A DNA stretch of 64,000 bases from an uncultured Eggerthella sp. GTDB lineage: Bacteria; Actinomycetota; Coriobacteriia; Coriobacteriales; Eggerthellaceae. The notes below the pieces were generated by a model. That model made no database searches and was not told the DNA's origin. It worked only from the letters and a program-made list of their open reading frames with translations. Both the position numbers and the translations under genes were made by a program. Position 1 is the first letter of the stretch; each line of letters begins with the position of its first letter. The stretch lies in assembly GCA_905203045.1 (NCBI GenBank), contig CAJKUH010000005.1, forward strand, positions 1 through 64,000. The letters are read 5' to 3'. Positions 1 through 9,655 of this stretch are shown here, in pieces.

Positions 1-153
1 GGTTCTAGGGGTTTTTCCCGGTGTCCTCCTCGCTGTTTCGCATAAGCCCAGGTCAAAGCGTTGCCGTTTACCTTAAATTGTGAATTTATCTACACATATC
101 GTTTTGCTTGGGTATATCATTGTTATGAGATAGCTTAGAAAGAAGGCGGCTTT

Positions 154-678
154 ATGCCCTATGAAGTAGGCGAATACGTCATCTATTCCTCGTTGGGTAT
201 CTGTCAGGTTGTTGAAAACGATGCCCATGTTTCACTTGCCGGGGACGAAGATGAGCTTTACTACATCCTTGCACCAATCGAAAAACGACTTGGAAAAGCT
301 TACGTTCCCTATTCTAGAAGCTCTGAACTTCGTCACACTCTTAAGAAAGAAGATGCTCTTCATGCCTTGGATGAAGCGGCCGATTTAGAGCCCGACGATT
401 ACCAGGACACCAACTCGCACCTTGTTCAAGACCATTTTCGTGAGCTTATTCGCTCCAACAACTTTGTTTCCCTTTTGCTGGTATGCAAGTCGATGCATGT
501 TCGCATCCAGGAGCAGGAGAACAAAAAGCACAGCGCTTCCTTGACATACAAAAAGCTCCTTGAAGACGCGCAACGTCGCATCTATGGCGAACTTTCCATT
601 GTGCTGAGCATGGATATTGACGAAGTACCTTCTTTTGTCGAAAACTACCTTGCCCACCACGAAGAGCATGCGGGGTAG
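154..678 (+). CDS. carD: CarD/CdnL-family RNA polymerase-binding regulator
   Basis: 174-residue protein whose first ~65 residues match the CarD/CdnL/TRCF RNA-polymerase interaction domain (it opens MPYEVGEYVIYSSLGICQV, with the usual GDxVxYxxxGxxxI pattern). The rest is a helical domain like the DNA-minor-groove-binding part of CdnL. Family members bind the RNAP beta subunit and stabilise open complexes at rRNA and housekeeping promoters. The ATG is preceded by AAGAAGGCGG. The 153 bases upstream are AT-rich and presumably hold the promoter, but I could not fix a convincing -35/-10 pair. It is transcribed alone, convergent with recR, and followed by a hairpin terminator. The length is normal for the family. 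Confidence 0.93.
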   Translation: MPYEVGEYVIYSSLGICQVVENDAHVSLAGDEDELYYILAPIEKRLGKAYVPYSRSSELRHTLKKEDALHALDEAADLEPDDYQDTNSHLVQDHFRELIRSNNFVSLLLVCKSMHVRIQEQENKKHSASLTYKKLLEDAQRRIYGELSIVLSMDIDEVPSFVENYLAHHEEHAG

Positions 679-744
679 TTTCCCGATATCTTCTACTAGC
701 TGTCCTTTGCTAAAAGGCATCGCGGCACATCGCATTAAACGAAG

Positions 745-783
745 AAAGGCTCGGAACCTATTGATAGGGTCCGAGCCTTTCCT
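745..783. terminator. Bidirectional hairpin terminator between carD and recR
   Basis: Inverted repeat AAAGGCTCGGA...TCCGAGCCTTT with a short loop. It is A-rich on the left and T-rich on the right, so it can serve carD (+) and the convergent recR operon (-). Confidence 0.8.
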
Positions 784-853
784 ATAAGCAAAGCATTCGT
801 TGAAAAGCAACTGACGGTTACGCCAATCGCTGAAAACGGCAATTGTGTATCCG

Positions 854-1450
854 CTACAGCGGCAGGCGTGATTCTATGGCTCTTCCCAAAGTCACCTCAT
901 CGGCAAATTCAAGGTCTCCCCCCACGGGTAGGCCGCTGGCGAGGCGAGAAACCGCTACACCTAAAGGCTTTATCAGCCGGGCAAGATAGCTTGCTGTTGT
1001 CTCGCCTTCGATATTAGGGTTTGTTGCCAGGATAACTTCCTTGATGGAGCTATCGGTAAGCCTGGCCATAAGCTCTGCAATGTGAAGCTTTTCCGGTCCA
1101 ATGCCTTCAAGGGGCGAAAGAGCGCCACCAAGAACGTGATACACCCCTGAAAAGGAACCGGTACGTTCAATAGGCGGAATATCGCGCGGCTCGGAAACAA
1201 CGCAAATAACGGAGTGATCGCGCTTCTCGGATGCGCAGATATCGCACAAATCGCCCTGTGCATAGTTGAAGCACCGGGAGCAGAAATGCACCGTGTCCTT
1301 CACCTCAACGATTGCATTGGCAAGGCGAAGGGCATCGGCTTTTTCCTGGTTGAGAATCCAATAGGCGATGCGCTGAGCTGACTTGGGGCCAACCCCGGGC
1401 AAGCGCTCAAGCTCATCGAGCAATACCTGTATTGCGGAAGTTGCGTTCAC
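854..1450 (-). CDS. recR: Recombination mediator RecR
   Basis: 198 residues, the normal length. It has an N-terminal helix-hairpin-helix (LERLPGVGPKSAQRIAYWIL), a four-cysteine zinc finger (CSRC...CDIC, residues ~57-72) and a Toprim domain (VVSEPRDIPPIERTG; NPNIEGE). RecR works with RecO to load RecA at single-strand gaps. It is co-oriented with dnaX and ybaB, the classic dnaX-ybaB-recR cluster, and lies only 9 nt after ybaB, so the three genes are probably one operon. Confidence 0.97.
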   Translation of the reverse strand: MNATSAIQVLLDELERLPGVGPKSAQRIAYWILNQEKADALRLANAIVEVKDTVHFCSRCFNYAQGDLCDICASEKRDHSVICVVSEPRDIPPIERTGSFSGVYHVLGGALSPLEGIGPEKLHIAELMARLTDSSIKEVILATNPNIEGETTASYLARLIKPLGVAVSRLASGLPVGGDLEFADEVTLGRAIESRLPL

Positions 1451-1459
1451 AGAATGGAA

Positions 1460-1774
1460 CTACCTCATACCAGGGATGTTCATGCCGCCCGTCACCGAGC
1501 TCATGCGGGCGTTGCTCATCTGGTCAACGCCGCGCAATGCCTCGTTGACGGCAGCGCACACCATGTCCTGCAGCATTTCCACGTCTTCAGGATCAACGGC
1601 ATCGGGGTTGATGGTAATAGACTGGATGCTCATATCGCCGCGAGCGGTTGCGCTAACCATTCCACCGCCGGCAGTGCCTTCGAACGTCATCTCGGCAATT
1701 TCCTGCTGAGCCTTCCGCAATTCCTTCTGCATCTTCTGCGCCTGGCGCATCATCTGCTGCATATTCATTCCCAT
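1460..1774 (-). CDS. YbaB/EbfC-family nucleoid-associated protein
   Basis: 104-residue protein with the methionine/glutamine-rich N-terminal helix (MGMNMQQMMRQAQKMQKEL) and the conserved GGGMVSATARGD-like core of YbaB/EbfC. These proteins are small dimeric DNA binders encoded between dnaX and recR in many bacteria, as here. A role in nucleoid structure is known for the family; nothing more specific can be read from this sequence. Confidence 0.95.
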   Translation of the reverse strand: MGMNMQQMMRQAQKMQKELRKAQQEIAEMTFEGTAGGGMVSATARGDMSIQSITINPDAVDPEDVEMLQDMVCAAVNEALRGVDQMSNARMSSVTGGMNIPGMR

Positions 1775-1858
1775 GGTTCTCCTTTGTTAGGGTTGGGCAA
1801 TCGATCGAATTCGGCTCAATGAGCCACATGCTTCTGCATTGTACCTAATGGCATGCGC

Positions 1859-4351
1859 CTAGTCTGAAAGCTCCTCGAACTTTATGCCTTCACCGAAGCT
1901 TCTGGTGAGGATGCTTTTAATCTGCTCGGCCTCATTTTGATCCGAAGCAGCTGGTGCAGGTTTCGGCTGAAGCGCCGCGGTAGAGCTTGGGGCGGGCGAT
2001 GGCTGTCCCGCTGCACGGGGAGCAGAAAAGCCCGAAACGGATGGGACCGACGGGGCGACACTGCGAGATGAGGACACCGGCTGAGCGGATTGAGCAAGCC
2101 CAACGGCGCCACCCCGTTGAGATGCAGGTTGGGCGTAAGGGTCTTCATCGTATTCGGCAGGAACACTGGCTCCATACACATCAAGGGGAACCTGGTCGTC
2201 GTAAGGCTCAGGAGGCTGAACAGGTTGGCCCGATGAAGGCATTTGGGCGGGTGCCGCGTAGGCCGGAGTAGGCTGCGCATAACCGGACCCGGCAGCGACA
2301 GGTGCTCCTGCAGGTTGCGCTGCAGGTACCTGCGGTTGCTGCACCTGCTCCCGCGCAGAAGAAGGTGCGATGTTTTGTCGAGATGCCACCGCGCCCTGAC
2401 TTGCGCCATGGGAAGCTGCTTGGGCAGCGCGCACGGCGGCGACTGCTTTTGCGGCATAAGGGTTTTTGATTTGAGGCGAGGACGAAGCAGACTGTTGGCC
2501 GGATACCGGCTGAGCAGCAGCTGACGTTTGCGCGCCACCGGCCAAAGCCAAACGGTAGGGAACGGTGCCACCTGCCACCGTCTGAATGGTCTTGGCGAGC
2601 AATTCCTGCACTTCGGTTTTCTGGGCAGCATTGAAAGCGAACGCGCTGTCTTTGCCGAACTCGACCACGATGCCCTGGCCGTTCACTTCGGCAGAGACTT
2701 TCGCGTTCATGAACAGCACGCCACGAGCGGGGTTCACCTTCCTGAGCGATGCCGTCACGGAATGCCAAAGACGTTGCACGGCGGCGGGATTCGTCAAATC
2801 GATCTGCGCGGTAAGCATCGCTGGTTGCGACTGCTGCGCAGGTGCGGAGGCTGCTTGCAGGGGCTCAGGCTGCGCTACTGGCTGAGGCGCAGGCTGAAAA
2901 CCAACCGAACCGGCGGCAGAAACTGGAGCGGCAGGCGAAGCCGTCGCGCTGCGAGCGCCTGACGCAGGTTCAGCCTGCGACGGAGAAGCGGGCGCGCCCG
3001 CCGGCATTTGCCCTGACGCAGCACGAGCCTGACGGGAAGAGGGCTGCTTGGCGCTTTCAGGCACCTGCGACTGCGAGGGAGCCGCAGGCTGAACAGGAGC
3101 ACTCGTAAGCTGAGGCGCCGCTTGAGCAGGTGCCGAAACCTGTTGGGAGGTTGGCGCAGCAGCCGGAGACTCGTCCTTGACGGAAGGCTGAGCGGCAATG
3201 CTGGACATACCGTCGAGTCGGCGTTCCAACTCTTCCACGCGCTCCGCCAGTGCTTCCAACGTAAGGTCGGATTCGGGACGAATCATGCGAGTAAGAGCGA
3301 TTTCGAAGCTGAGGCGAGGATTGCTGGAAATGCGCAGCTCCTTCGCCACGTCGCCCAGCACAATAAGCATGCGGCTCAAACGGTCTTGCCCGAAAAGCTT
3401 CAGTTCCTCGATCATCACAGTGCGCGTTGACTCGCTGATTTCGAGCTCAACGTCGAGTCCCGCCATAGAGAGCAGATACAACGTGCGCACATGCTCAGAT
3501 AAGTCCTGAACGAACTGAGCCAAATCGGCACCTGTTTCAACGTAACGGGCAACCCAGTTGAAGCATGCTACCGCATCCCTGCGGCCAATAGCTTCAACGA
3601 TTTCCGACAAGTCGGCGTTATCGAGCGATCCAAGAAGGCTCTGCGCGCCTTCAAGGGTGGCTTTGCCTCCGCAGTAGGCGATAAGCTGCTCGAGCGAAGT
3701 AAGGGCGTTGCGCATTCCGCCCTCTGCACGATGGGCAATAAGCTCAAGCGCTTCCGCTTCGAACTCGACGCCTTCCTTTGCGCATACAGCACCAAGGCGC
3801 GCAACGATGGACTCGATGGAAATGCGATGAAAGTCGAAACGCTGGCAGCGCGAAAGGATGGTGTCGGGAACCTTCTGCGGATCGGTGGTGCAGAGGATAA
3901 ACACCACGTGACTCGGGGGCTCTTCGATTGTTTTGAGAAGCGCGTTGAAGGCCGCCGTCGAGAGCATGTGAACCTCGTCGATGATGTAGACCTTCCACGC
4001 CCCACGCGTAGGAGCATAGCTAACGCGGCTGATGATTTCCTCACGCACGTTTTCCACGCCGGTTCGGCTTGCTGCGTCGAGCTCGTAAACATCGGGATGC
4101 GTGCCTTGGGCAATTGCCTGGCACTCAGGGCAGGTGCCGTCGGGTTCGATAGTGGGGCCCTTTTCGCACATCAGTGCTTTTGCCAGAATGCGGGCAGTAG
4201 TGGTTTTACCAGTACCGCGCGGACCGCAGAACAGGTAGGCATGCGAGACTTTATCCTGTTCGATGGCATTCTTCAGCGTGCGCTCGATATGTTCCTGCCC
4301 AACCACATCGGCAAAGGTGGATGGACGGTATTTACGGTACAGCGCCTCCAT
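1859..4351 (-). CDS. dnaX: DNA polymerase III subunit gamma/tau
   Basis: 830 residues. The clamp-loader AAA+ domain is complete: Walker A GPRGTGKT (~43-50), a zinc module with CEKG and CPECQ, Walker B IIDEVHML, and the sensor region LSRCQRFDFHR. After residue ~375 comes a ~330-residue linker very rich in Ala, Pro, Gln and Ser, interrupted by a folded segment (~530-620) that resembles the tau domain III region. A short acidic tail ends the protein. The Pro/Ala/Gln linker is long for the family but coding bias is kept. It heads the dnaX-ybaB-recR operon. Confidence 0.96.
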   Translation of the reverse strand: MEALYRKYRPSTFADVVGQEHIERTLKNAIEQDKVSHAYLFCGPRGTGKTTTARILAKALMCEKGPTIEPDGTCPECQAIAQGTHPDVYELDAASRTGVENVREEIISRVSYAPTRGAWKVYIIDEVHMLSTAAFNALLKTIEEPPSHVVFILCTTDPQKVPDTILSRCQRFDFHRISIESIVARLGAVCAKEGVEFEAEALELIAHRAEGGMRNALTSLEQLIAYCGGKATLEGAQSLLGSLDNADLSEIVEAIGRRDAVACFNWVARYVETGADLAQFVQDLSEHVRTLYLLSMAGLDVELEISESTRTVMIEELKLFGQDRLSRMLIVLGDVAKELRISSNPRLSFEIALTRMIRPESDLTLEALAERVEELERRLDGMSSIAAQPSVKDESPAAAPTSQQVSAPAQAAPQLTSAPVQPAAPSQSQVPESAKQPSSRQARAASGQMPAGAPASPSQAEPASGARSATASPAAPVSAAGSVGFQPAPQPVAQPEPLQAASAPAQQSQPAMLTAQIDLTNPAAVQRLWHSVTASLRKVNPARGVLFMNAKVSAEVNGQGIVVEFGKDSAFAFNAAQKTEVQELLAKTIQTVAGGTVPYRLALAGGAQTSAAAQPVSGQQSASSSPQIKNPYAAKAVAAVRAAQAASHGASQGAVASRQNIAPSSAREQVQQPQVPAAQPAGAPVAAGSGYAQPTPAYAAPAQMPSSGQPVQPPEPYDDQVPLDVYGASVPAEYDEDPYAQPASQRGGAVGLAQSAQPVSSSRSVAPSVPSVSGFSAPRAAGQPSPAPSSTAALQPKPAPAASDQNEAEQIKSILTRSFGEGIKFEELSD

Positions 4352-4457
4352 GCAGAGCCTCCTTCGCGGATGCCCGCAGGCACCGCATCATATCCGCAAG
4401 AACGGATGGATACCGCGCGCCGAGCGGCACGCAAAACGATTAGTTGCCTTATTGATT

Positions 4458-5198
4458 TTAGCGGGCATTTTCATCGGTGCGCGCATGTTTTGCACGGGCC
4501 AGGCGTTCCGCATCGGCAGCAGCCTCGACCTCGAAATCGCGGGTGCCATTCTTGCGGGAGGAAAGCGCCGCCTTAACTGCGCCGATAACCGCCGGGGCAA
4601 CCGAAACGCCCACGATGCCCAGCACGATTACCTCGAAATGGTCTTGTACAAACGGAACGCCGCCGAAGAAAAAGCCAACCAACACGAACAGGGAGACCCA
4701 TGAAATGCCGCCAATGCAATTGAACACGGTGAACTTGGCGAAATTCATGTGGCCCGTGCCCGCGATGAACGGCGCGAAGGTGCGGAAAAAGGGCATGAAG
4801 CGCGTAATGACGATAGTGAGCCCGCCATACTTCTCGAAGAAATGGTCGAGCTTGGCCATGCGCTCCGGAGTGAGCGCCTTGATTTTGCCCGAATCGATAA
4901 TACGTGTGCCGAAGAAGCGGGCAATCCAGTAGTTTGAGGTGTTGCCCAGGATCGCCGCCGCATAGAACACCAACAGGGTTGCTGCAAGGTTCAAACCGCC
5001 CCCATCGGCAGAGAACACACCTGCCGCGAACAGGAGGGAATCGCCCGGAAGGAAGGGGAAGAACACCAAGCCGGTTTCTATGAACACGATGATGAACAGC
5101 GGCGTGTAAACCCATACCGCGCCCAACGTCACGACCCAGCCAGCAATTGCGCCACGCGGGTCGTGCAGCAGACCCAGAATGAAGTTGATGATATCCAT
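4458..5198 (-). CDS. DedA-family membrane protein
   Basis: 246 residues with the DedA/SNARE-associated signature: IETGLVFFPFLPGDSLLFAAG near residues 41-60, an amphipathic FFEKYGG segment, and the RFMPFFRTFAPFIAG motif (~132-146) with conserved Arg residues. About five hydrophobic segments precede a charged, disordered C-terminal tail of ~35 residues. DedA proteins are polytopic inner-membrane proteins; several act as polyprenyl-phosphate or phospholipid flippases. The specific substrate here is not deducible. It is the neighbour of dnaX and the SRP RNA, with ~105 nt to dnaX. Confidence 0.9.
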   Translation of the reverse strand: MDIINFILGLLHDPRGAIAGWVVTLGAVWVYTPLFIIVFIETGLVFFPFLPGDSLLFAAGVFSADGGGLNLAATLLVFYAAAILGNTSNYWIARFFGTRIIDSGKIKALTPERMAKLDHFFEKYGGLTIVITRFMPFFRTFAPFIAGTGHMNFAKFTVFNCIGGISWVSLFVLVGFFFGGVPFVQDHFEVIVLGIVGVSVAPAVIGAVKAALSSRKNGTRDFEVEAAADAERLARAKHARTDENAR

Positions 5199-5277
5199 AT
5201 GATCCTTCGAGTGTTAAACGGATGTAAAAACATGCCCAAATACACGTTTCGCCGATCAAAGTGACCGGCGAAACCAA

Positions 5278-5382
5278 GTATCCCGAAAAGGCCCGGGCGC
5301 TCGTCAGAGGCCCCTTATGGCTGCTTCCTCCCGGACCTGACCAGGTTCAGAACTTGGCGCCGCCCAAGCCCTTTCGGGATAC
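5278..5382 (-). ncRNA. ffs: Signal recognition particle RNA (small bacterial type)
   Basis: On the minus strand the universally conserved domain IV hairpin is present (GTTCTGAACCTGGTCAGG, then CCGGGAGGAAGCAGCC with the GGAA tetraloop). Complementary ends, TATCCCGAAAG...CTTTTCGGGATA, close a ~105-nt rod. This is the 4.5S-like SRP RNA that pairs with Ffh to target membrane proteins. It lies between dedA and folC. Confidence 0.95.
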
Positions 5383-5457
5383 TTCAATGGTGGTTAGTAT
5401 AGCCCATCGGCAGCCCGAAGAGCGCAAAAGCCTTCTTGACCACCAAATACGCACAGG

Positions 5458-6738
5458 TTACTGCTGAGCGCTCCCCTTTTGGAAATGGCGCCATGCCTTC
5501 TTGATGGCAGCAATACCGTAAAGGCTGCCGCAGAAGCATATCGGGGCGCTTCCCGCTGAAAGTTCCAGAGCGCGAGCGACGGCCTCATGTGCCGAAGATG
5601 CCGCTTCGACTTCCACTGGGCTATCCCCTGCGGCAAGCTGAACCGCATCCGCCAGATCGCTTTCGCTCAAAGCGCGGGGGTTGTCGGGCTTGTAGCAGAT
5701 GAAGGCTTTGGCAAGCGGAACAAGCAACTTGAGCATGTGCGCATAGTCTTTATCCGCCATAACGCCCAAGCAGAAGACCACACTTCCCTCTTCGTAACGC
5801 GCCGCAAGTTCCTTGCTGAGGGCCCGTACCGCGTGGATGTTATGAGCGCCATCGATGATGGCATCAGGACTATGGCGAAGGAACTCGAATCTTCCCGCCC
5901 ATTCGGTGGCAGCAAGGCCCTTTCTTACCGCCTCTTCGGTGATGTTCCACCCCTGCTGCCGCAATACGCCACATGCCTCGATGGCAACTGCGGCGTTAGT
6001 GCACTGAAACGCCCCCTGGAGCTGCACCGAAAGGTGCTGGAGCCGCTCATAGGAAAAATCAGTCGTAGAGCCGCTGAGGGCAGCAGCATCTACATAGCGA
6101 ATAGCAGTGGCACAGGTAGCGGCTTCCTCGTCGAGCCTTCGCTGCGCCTCCGGTTCTTGGGGAGCGCTGACCGCAGGGACGCCGTGCTTCAAGATACCTG
6201 CCTTTTCACCCGCGATTTCGTACAGCGTATTGCCCAAAAGGGCGCAATGATCGTACGAAATCGGAGCGAACACGCACACCTCGACCGTGCGAATGACGTT
6301 GGTGGAATCAAGACGCCCACCAAGGCCGACTTCCGCCACCACGATATCGCACTGCTCTTCTGCGAAATACGTGAACGCAACCGCCGTCATAAGCTCGAAT
6401 TCGGTGGGGTGGCTTGCCATCGATTCGGCAGCATCCTTCACCGTAAGCGTTACCTGAGCCAGACGGTCTTCGGGGATGTTGTTCCCATTGATGCGAATGC
6501 GCTCTTCAAACGTTTCAATGTAAGGACTGGTGAACAACCCAGTTTTATAACCGGATTCCTGCAGAATACGGGCTATGAACGAGCATGTTGACCCCTTGCC
6601 GTTCGTGCCGGCAACATGGACGAACCGAAGCTTGTTCTGCGGATTGCCCAACTTTTCCAACAGCTCTTCAATGCGCTCAAGCCCCAAGCTCATGGTGCGC
6701 CAACGAGGCTCATTGATATACGCAACTGGATCAAACAT
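5458..6738 (-). CDS. folC: Folylpolyglutamate / dihydrofolate synthase
   Basis: ATP-dependent ligase that adds glutamates to folates. The P-loop is VAGTNGKGSTCSFIA (~40-55 from the chosen start), followed by the Mur-ligase-like central domain (VVAEVGLGGRLDSTNVI; ITSYDHCALLGNTLYEIAGEK-like) and the C-terminal ligase domain (FEFLRHSPDAIIDGAHN). The start at MFDPVAYI (6738) is preferred because FolC proteins begin near this Y-L/I-N motif; it overlaps the upstream LCP gene stop by 8 nt. An in-frame ATG nine codons earlier is possible but has no better ribosome site. Confidence 0.95.
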   Translation of the reverse strand: MFDPVAYINEPRWRTMSLGLERIEELLEKLGNPQNKLRFVHVAGTNGKGSTCSFIARILQESGYKTGLFTSPYIETFEERIRINGNNIPEDRLAQVTLTVKDAAESMASHPTEFELMTAVAFTYFAEEQCDIVVAEVGLGGRLDSTNVIRTVEVCVFAPISYDHCALLGNTLYEIAGEKAGILKHGVPAVSAPQEPEAQRRLDEEAATCATAIRYVDAAALSGSTTDFSYERLQHLSVQLQGAFQCTNAAVAIEACGVLRQQGWNITEEAVRKGLAATEWAGRFEFLRHSPDAIIDGAHNIHAVRALSKELAARYEEGSVVFCLGVMADKDYAHMLKLLVPLAKAFICYKPDNPRALSESDLADAVQLAAGDSPVEVEAASSAHEAVARALELSAGSAPICFCGSLYGIAAIKKAWRHFQKGSAQQ

Positions 6739-8209
6739 GGCTCGTCCAATCTTTACCGACCACAACCTGGATATTGGTTGAAAGGTTGTAGTACACGCCA
6801 GCAGCCACCGCGCGTCCTGTACCCAAGTCCTTCACAATGGCCTCAGCTGCCAGTTTGTCGTCATCGGAACGGTAGATAACCAGCGTTTCGTCGTAAACGA
6901 ACGATTCCGCGTTACCGGTGTCCTTGATGGTATAGCCTGCGTTGGAGAGTACCGAAGCTGCCTGCGCGCTGTAGCCATCGGTTCCGGCGCCGTTCAGTAC
7001 TGTAACGGTCACCGCGCCCTTGTCGACACCGCTTGTGTCTACCGAGGCATCCATGTTCTGGCCGTTTTTAAACTGATCGCAAATCGTCGAGAACGATGAA
7101 GAGGCAACCGACCATGAGGCCTTGCCGCCAGAAGTGGACTGGCTGCCAGGTACCGTGCTCGAATAATAGGTCGCATTCGGGAACAACGAAGCGATCTTGC
7201 CGATTTCGTCGTAACTCATATCGGTTTTGATCTTGCCGGCGATATCGTCGGCACTCATGGCAAAATCCAAGCCGCCCTTGTCCTCAAGAGCTTGAACGAA
7301 TGCCGTGAACACTTGGTTCTGGGCATCGGCACGCTGACCGTAGCCGTTGGTGCAGTTCTTTGCGCTTACGTACACCAGCGCCTGTTTGCCGTTGAGCGTT
7401 TGCTGGCCTGGGTCGAGCACTGCAGTGCCCACCGTGGGGTCATCGACATATTGCTCGACGTTCACGTTCAGTCCGCCCAGCGAATCGACCAAGGACGCAA
7501 AGTCATCCCCCGTGATACGAACATAGTGGTTGATGTCCTGCCCGATAAGGGAAGAAACCTGCTTTACCAGCTCGCCTTCGTCTTTGATGTGCGGCGCATC
7601 TCGCAGCATCGTACCTTTCGAAGTGTCATTCGAATAGCTTGCCGCGATATTGCTGGGGATGTTGAGCATCGAGACGGTATTGCTCTGCGAGTCAACGCGC
7701 AGAACCGCCAAGTAACTGGCGCATTCTTCGTCACCGCTGCCGGTAAGGCCAGCCAAAAGAGTGTACGTGGGAGCATTCGAACCCGCCGAGACCAGATTCG
7801 CCGACACGCTATCGTCGTTCAAGGCCATGGAAGAAGAAAGCGAGTTTCGATAGGCGCAAGTGCCCAAGCTCAGCGCGATAACCACCACGATAATGATGCC
7901 GACGATAAGCGTCACACGGCTCATGTAGTCACGGTGGCGCATGAAGCTTTCCGTCCGGGACTTTCCCATTTGCCTGCGCTGCGTACGCTCGTCGACCGAG
8001 CGGGACTGAATATTGATTTGGCGCACTTCGCCCGTGCGGCGCTCCGAGGGCGCCGTTACGCGAGGACGCGACGCAGCCCGCCGCTGCGGTTGGGGTCTGC
8101 GTGAGCCTGTTGCATGCGAACCGATGACCGAAGAAGACCAATCGTCCCTCTTACGAGATGGACGACGGCCGTTGCCACCGTGCATCCCTCTGTTGTTTCT
8201 GGTTGCCAT
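6731..8209 (-). CDS. LytR-CpsA-Psr (LCP) family cell-wall glycopolymer ligase
   Basis: 492 residues. A ~95-residue Arg/Ser-rich cytoplasmic N-terminus precedes one transmembrane helix (LIVGIIIVVVIALSLGTC). The extracytoplasmic LCP domain follows (LAVLRVDSQSNTVSMLNIPS; INHYVRITGDDFASLVDSLG; LNGKQALVYVSAKN), and then a C-terminal LytR_C domain (VTVLNGAGTDGYSAQAASVL). LCP enzymes move polyisoprenoid-linked polymers onto peptidoglycan. The canonical arginines in the lipid-binding pocket are only partly recognisable: the IPS-N block has no Arg where IPRD is usual, so activity is inferred rather than shown. It sits between murA and folC in one minus-strand run. Confidence 0.88.
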   Translation of the reverse strand: MATRNNRGMHGGNGRRPSRKRDDWSSSVIGSHATGSRRPQPQRRAASRPRVTAPSERRTGEVRQINIQSRSVDERTQRRQMGKSRTESFMRHRDYMSRVTLIVGIIIVVVIALSLGTCAYRNSLSSSMALNDDSVSANLVSAGSNAPTYTLLAGLTGSGDEECASYLAVLRVDSQSNTVSMLNIPSNIAASYSNDTSKGTMLRDAPHIKDEGELVKQVSSLIGQDINHYVRITGDDFASLVDSLGGLNVNVEQYVDDPTVGTAVLDPGQQTLNGKQALVYVSAKNCTNGYGQRADAQNQVFTAFVQALEDKGGLDFAMSADDIAGKIKTDMSYDEIGKIASLFPNATYYSSTVPGSQSTSGGKASWSVASSSFSTICDQFKNGQNMDASVDTSGVDKGAVTVTVLNGAGTDGYSAQAASVLSNAGYTIKDTGNAESFVYDETLVIYRSDDDKLAAEAIVKDLGTGRAVAAGVYYNLSTNIQVVVGKDWTSHV

Positions 8210-8218
8210 TGCGCCGCC

Positions 8219-9487
8219 CTACAGCGTCACACGCTCAACGTTGGCGCCGATGGAGCGCAGTTTGCCTACGTAGTCCTCGTAACCGCGGTCAATGTGGTGG
8301 ATGTCGTGAACCACCGTTTCGCCTTCAGCAGCGAGGCCGGCAATCACCAAAGCGGCACCGCCACGCAGATCGGGCGAGGACACTGGGGCGCCCTGAAGCT
8401 CCTTCACGCCCTGAACCAAAGCGTGGTGGCCTTCGACCGTAATACGGGAGCCCATGCGGTTGAGCTCGCTAGCGAACATGAAGCGATTCTCGAAAATGTT
8501 TTCGGAAATCACCGAATTGCCTTCCGCAAAAGAAGCAAGAAGCATGAACTGAGCCTGCAGGTCGGTCGGGAAGCCGGGGTGAGGCAGCGTTTGGATATCG
8601 GTAGCCTGAAGGGGTTGGGTGCGAGACACCGTAATGGAGTCATCGGAGGTTTCCACATCGCAACCCATATGCTCGAGCTTCATCAAAGCCATGCGCAAAA
8701 ACGAAGGGTCGATCCCCTTTACCGTTACCGGACCGCCCAAAAGCGCGCCAGCGGTAAGGAACGTGCCCGCTTCGATGCGGTCGCCCACCGTGGTGTGCTC
8801 GCAAGGATGCAGTTCAGAAAGTTCAACGCCCTTTACCGTAATGGTGGGCGTGCCCGCGCCTTCCACATGTGCGCCCATTGCGTTGAGCATGTTCGCCAGA
8901 TCGACGATTTCGGGCTCACGTGCCGCATTGTCGATAACCGAGGTGCCCGGCACTGCAACAGCAGCCATAAGCATGTTCTCCGTCGCACCGACGCTGGGGA
9001 ACTCCAGCAAAACATCGGCAGCATGGATGCCGTTAGGGGTGGATGCATAAAGATAGCCGTGGTTGTTCTCGAATTCGACGCCCATGGCTTCAAGAACCTT
9101 CAAGTGCATATCGATCTTGCGAGCACCGATCTTGCAGCCGCCCGGCATGGCAACACGTGCACAGCCGAAACGTCCCACCAAGGGGCCCAGCACCGAAATG
9201 CTGGCGCGCATCTTCGACACCAATTCATACGGCGTATCATGACCCTCTGCATGCTCGGTATCGATGGTGAGGGTATGGCCCTCCCATTCAACGGTTGCTC
9301 CGAGGCTACGCAGAACATCGTTCATGATCTCGATATCGGAAATGTGAGGGATGTTGTGCAGCGTGCTCTTGCCCTGCCCCAACATGGTTGCGGCAATGAG
9401 CTTCAACGCAGAGTTCTTTGCGCCGCTGACCTGAATAGTGCCCGAAACGTTCTTGGTTTCACGCGCGATAATTACTTCTTCTGACAT
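8219..9487 (-). CDS. murA: UDP-N-acetylglucosamine 1-carboxyvinyltransferase
   Basis: First committed enzyme of peptidoglycan synthesis; transfers enolpyruvate from PEP. Start chosen at MSEEVIIARE so that the protein (422 residues) aligns with MurA; an upstream ATG at 9562 would add 25 residues unlike the family. Seen: VSGAKNSALKLIAATML (Lys22 region), RASISVLGPLVGRFG, and the catalytic loop MPGGCKIGARKIDMHL with Cys118, so it should be fosfomycin-sensitive by that criterion. Also DRIEAGTFL and HPGFPTDLQAQ. It is the neighbour of the LCP ligase gene, consistent with envelope work. Confidence 0.96.
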   Translation of the reverse strand: MSEEVIIARETKNVSGTIQVSGAKNSALKLIAATMLGQGKSTLHNIPHISDIEIMNDVLRSLGATVEWEGHTLTIDTEHAEGHDTPYELVSKMRASISVLGPLVGRFGCARVAMPGGCKIGARKIDMHLKVLEAMGVEFENNHGYLYASTPNGIHAADVLLEFPSVGATENMLMAAVAVPGTSVIDNAAREPEIVDLANMLNAMGAHVEGAGTPTITVKGVELSELHPCEHTTVGDRIEAGTFLTAGALLGGPVTVKGIDPSFLRMALMKLEHMGCDVETSDDSITVSRTQPLQATDIQTLPHPGFPTDLQAQFMLLASFAEGNSVISENIFENRFMFASELNRMGSRITVEGHHALVQGVKELQGAPVSSPDLRGGAALVIAGLAAEGETVVHDIHHIDRGYEDYVGKLRSIGANVERVTL

Positions 9488-9581
9488 ATCGTATGCACCC
9501 AATCTACTTGATGCGGTTTCTTCATATGAGCGCCCGGCAATTGCAAAGCGCACGTACTTCATTTATAGCCCTATTATGCAG

Positions 9582-9631
9582 GCAAGCCCTCCCAGAGAAG
9601 GGTTTTACCCCAAATCTCTGGAAGGGCTTGC
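9582..9631. terminator. Inverted repeat downstream of tsf
   Basis: Near-perfect 16-bp arms (GCAAGCCCTCCCAGAG / CTCTGGAAGGGCTTGC) with an 18-nt loop, 25 nt beyond the tsf stop. There is no clear T-run on either strand, so this is a probable but not textbook terminator between tsf and murA. Confidence 0.55.
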
Positions 9632-9655
9632 AGAAAAAGCAGATGTTGAGTTCGC

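Noticed and set aside
385..810. Open frame opposite carD
   Set aside because: Antisense shadow of carD with no ribosome site and no family features.
8114..9484. 456-codon plus-strand open frame across murA
   Set aside because: Lies wholly opposite murA and the LCP gene start; high-GC shadow frame.
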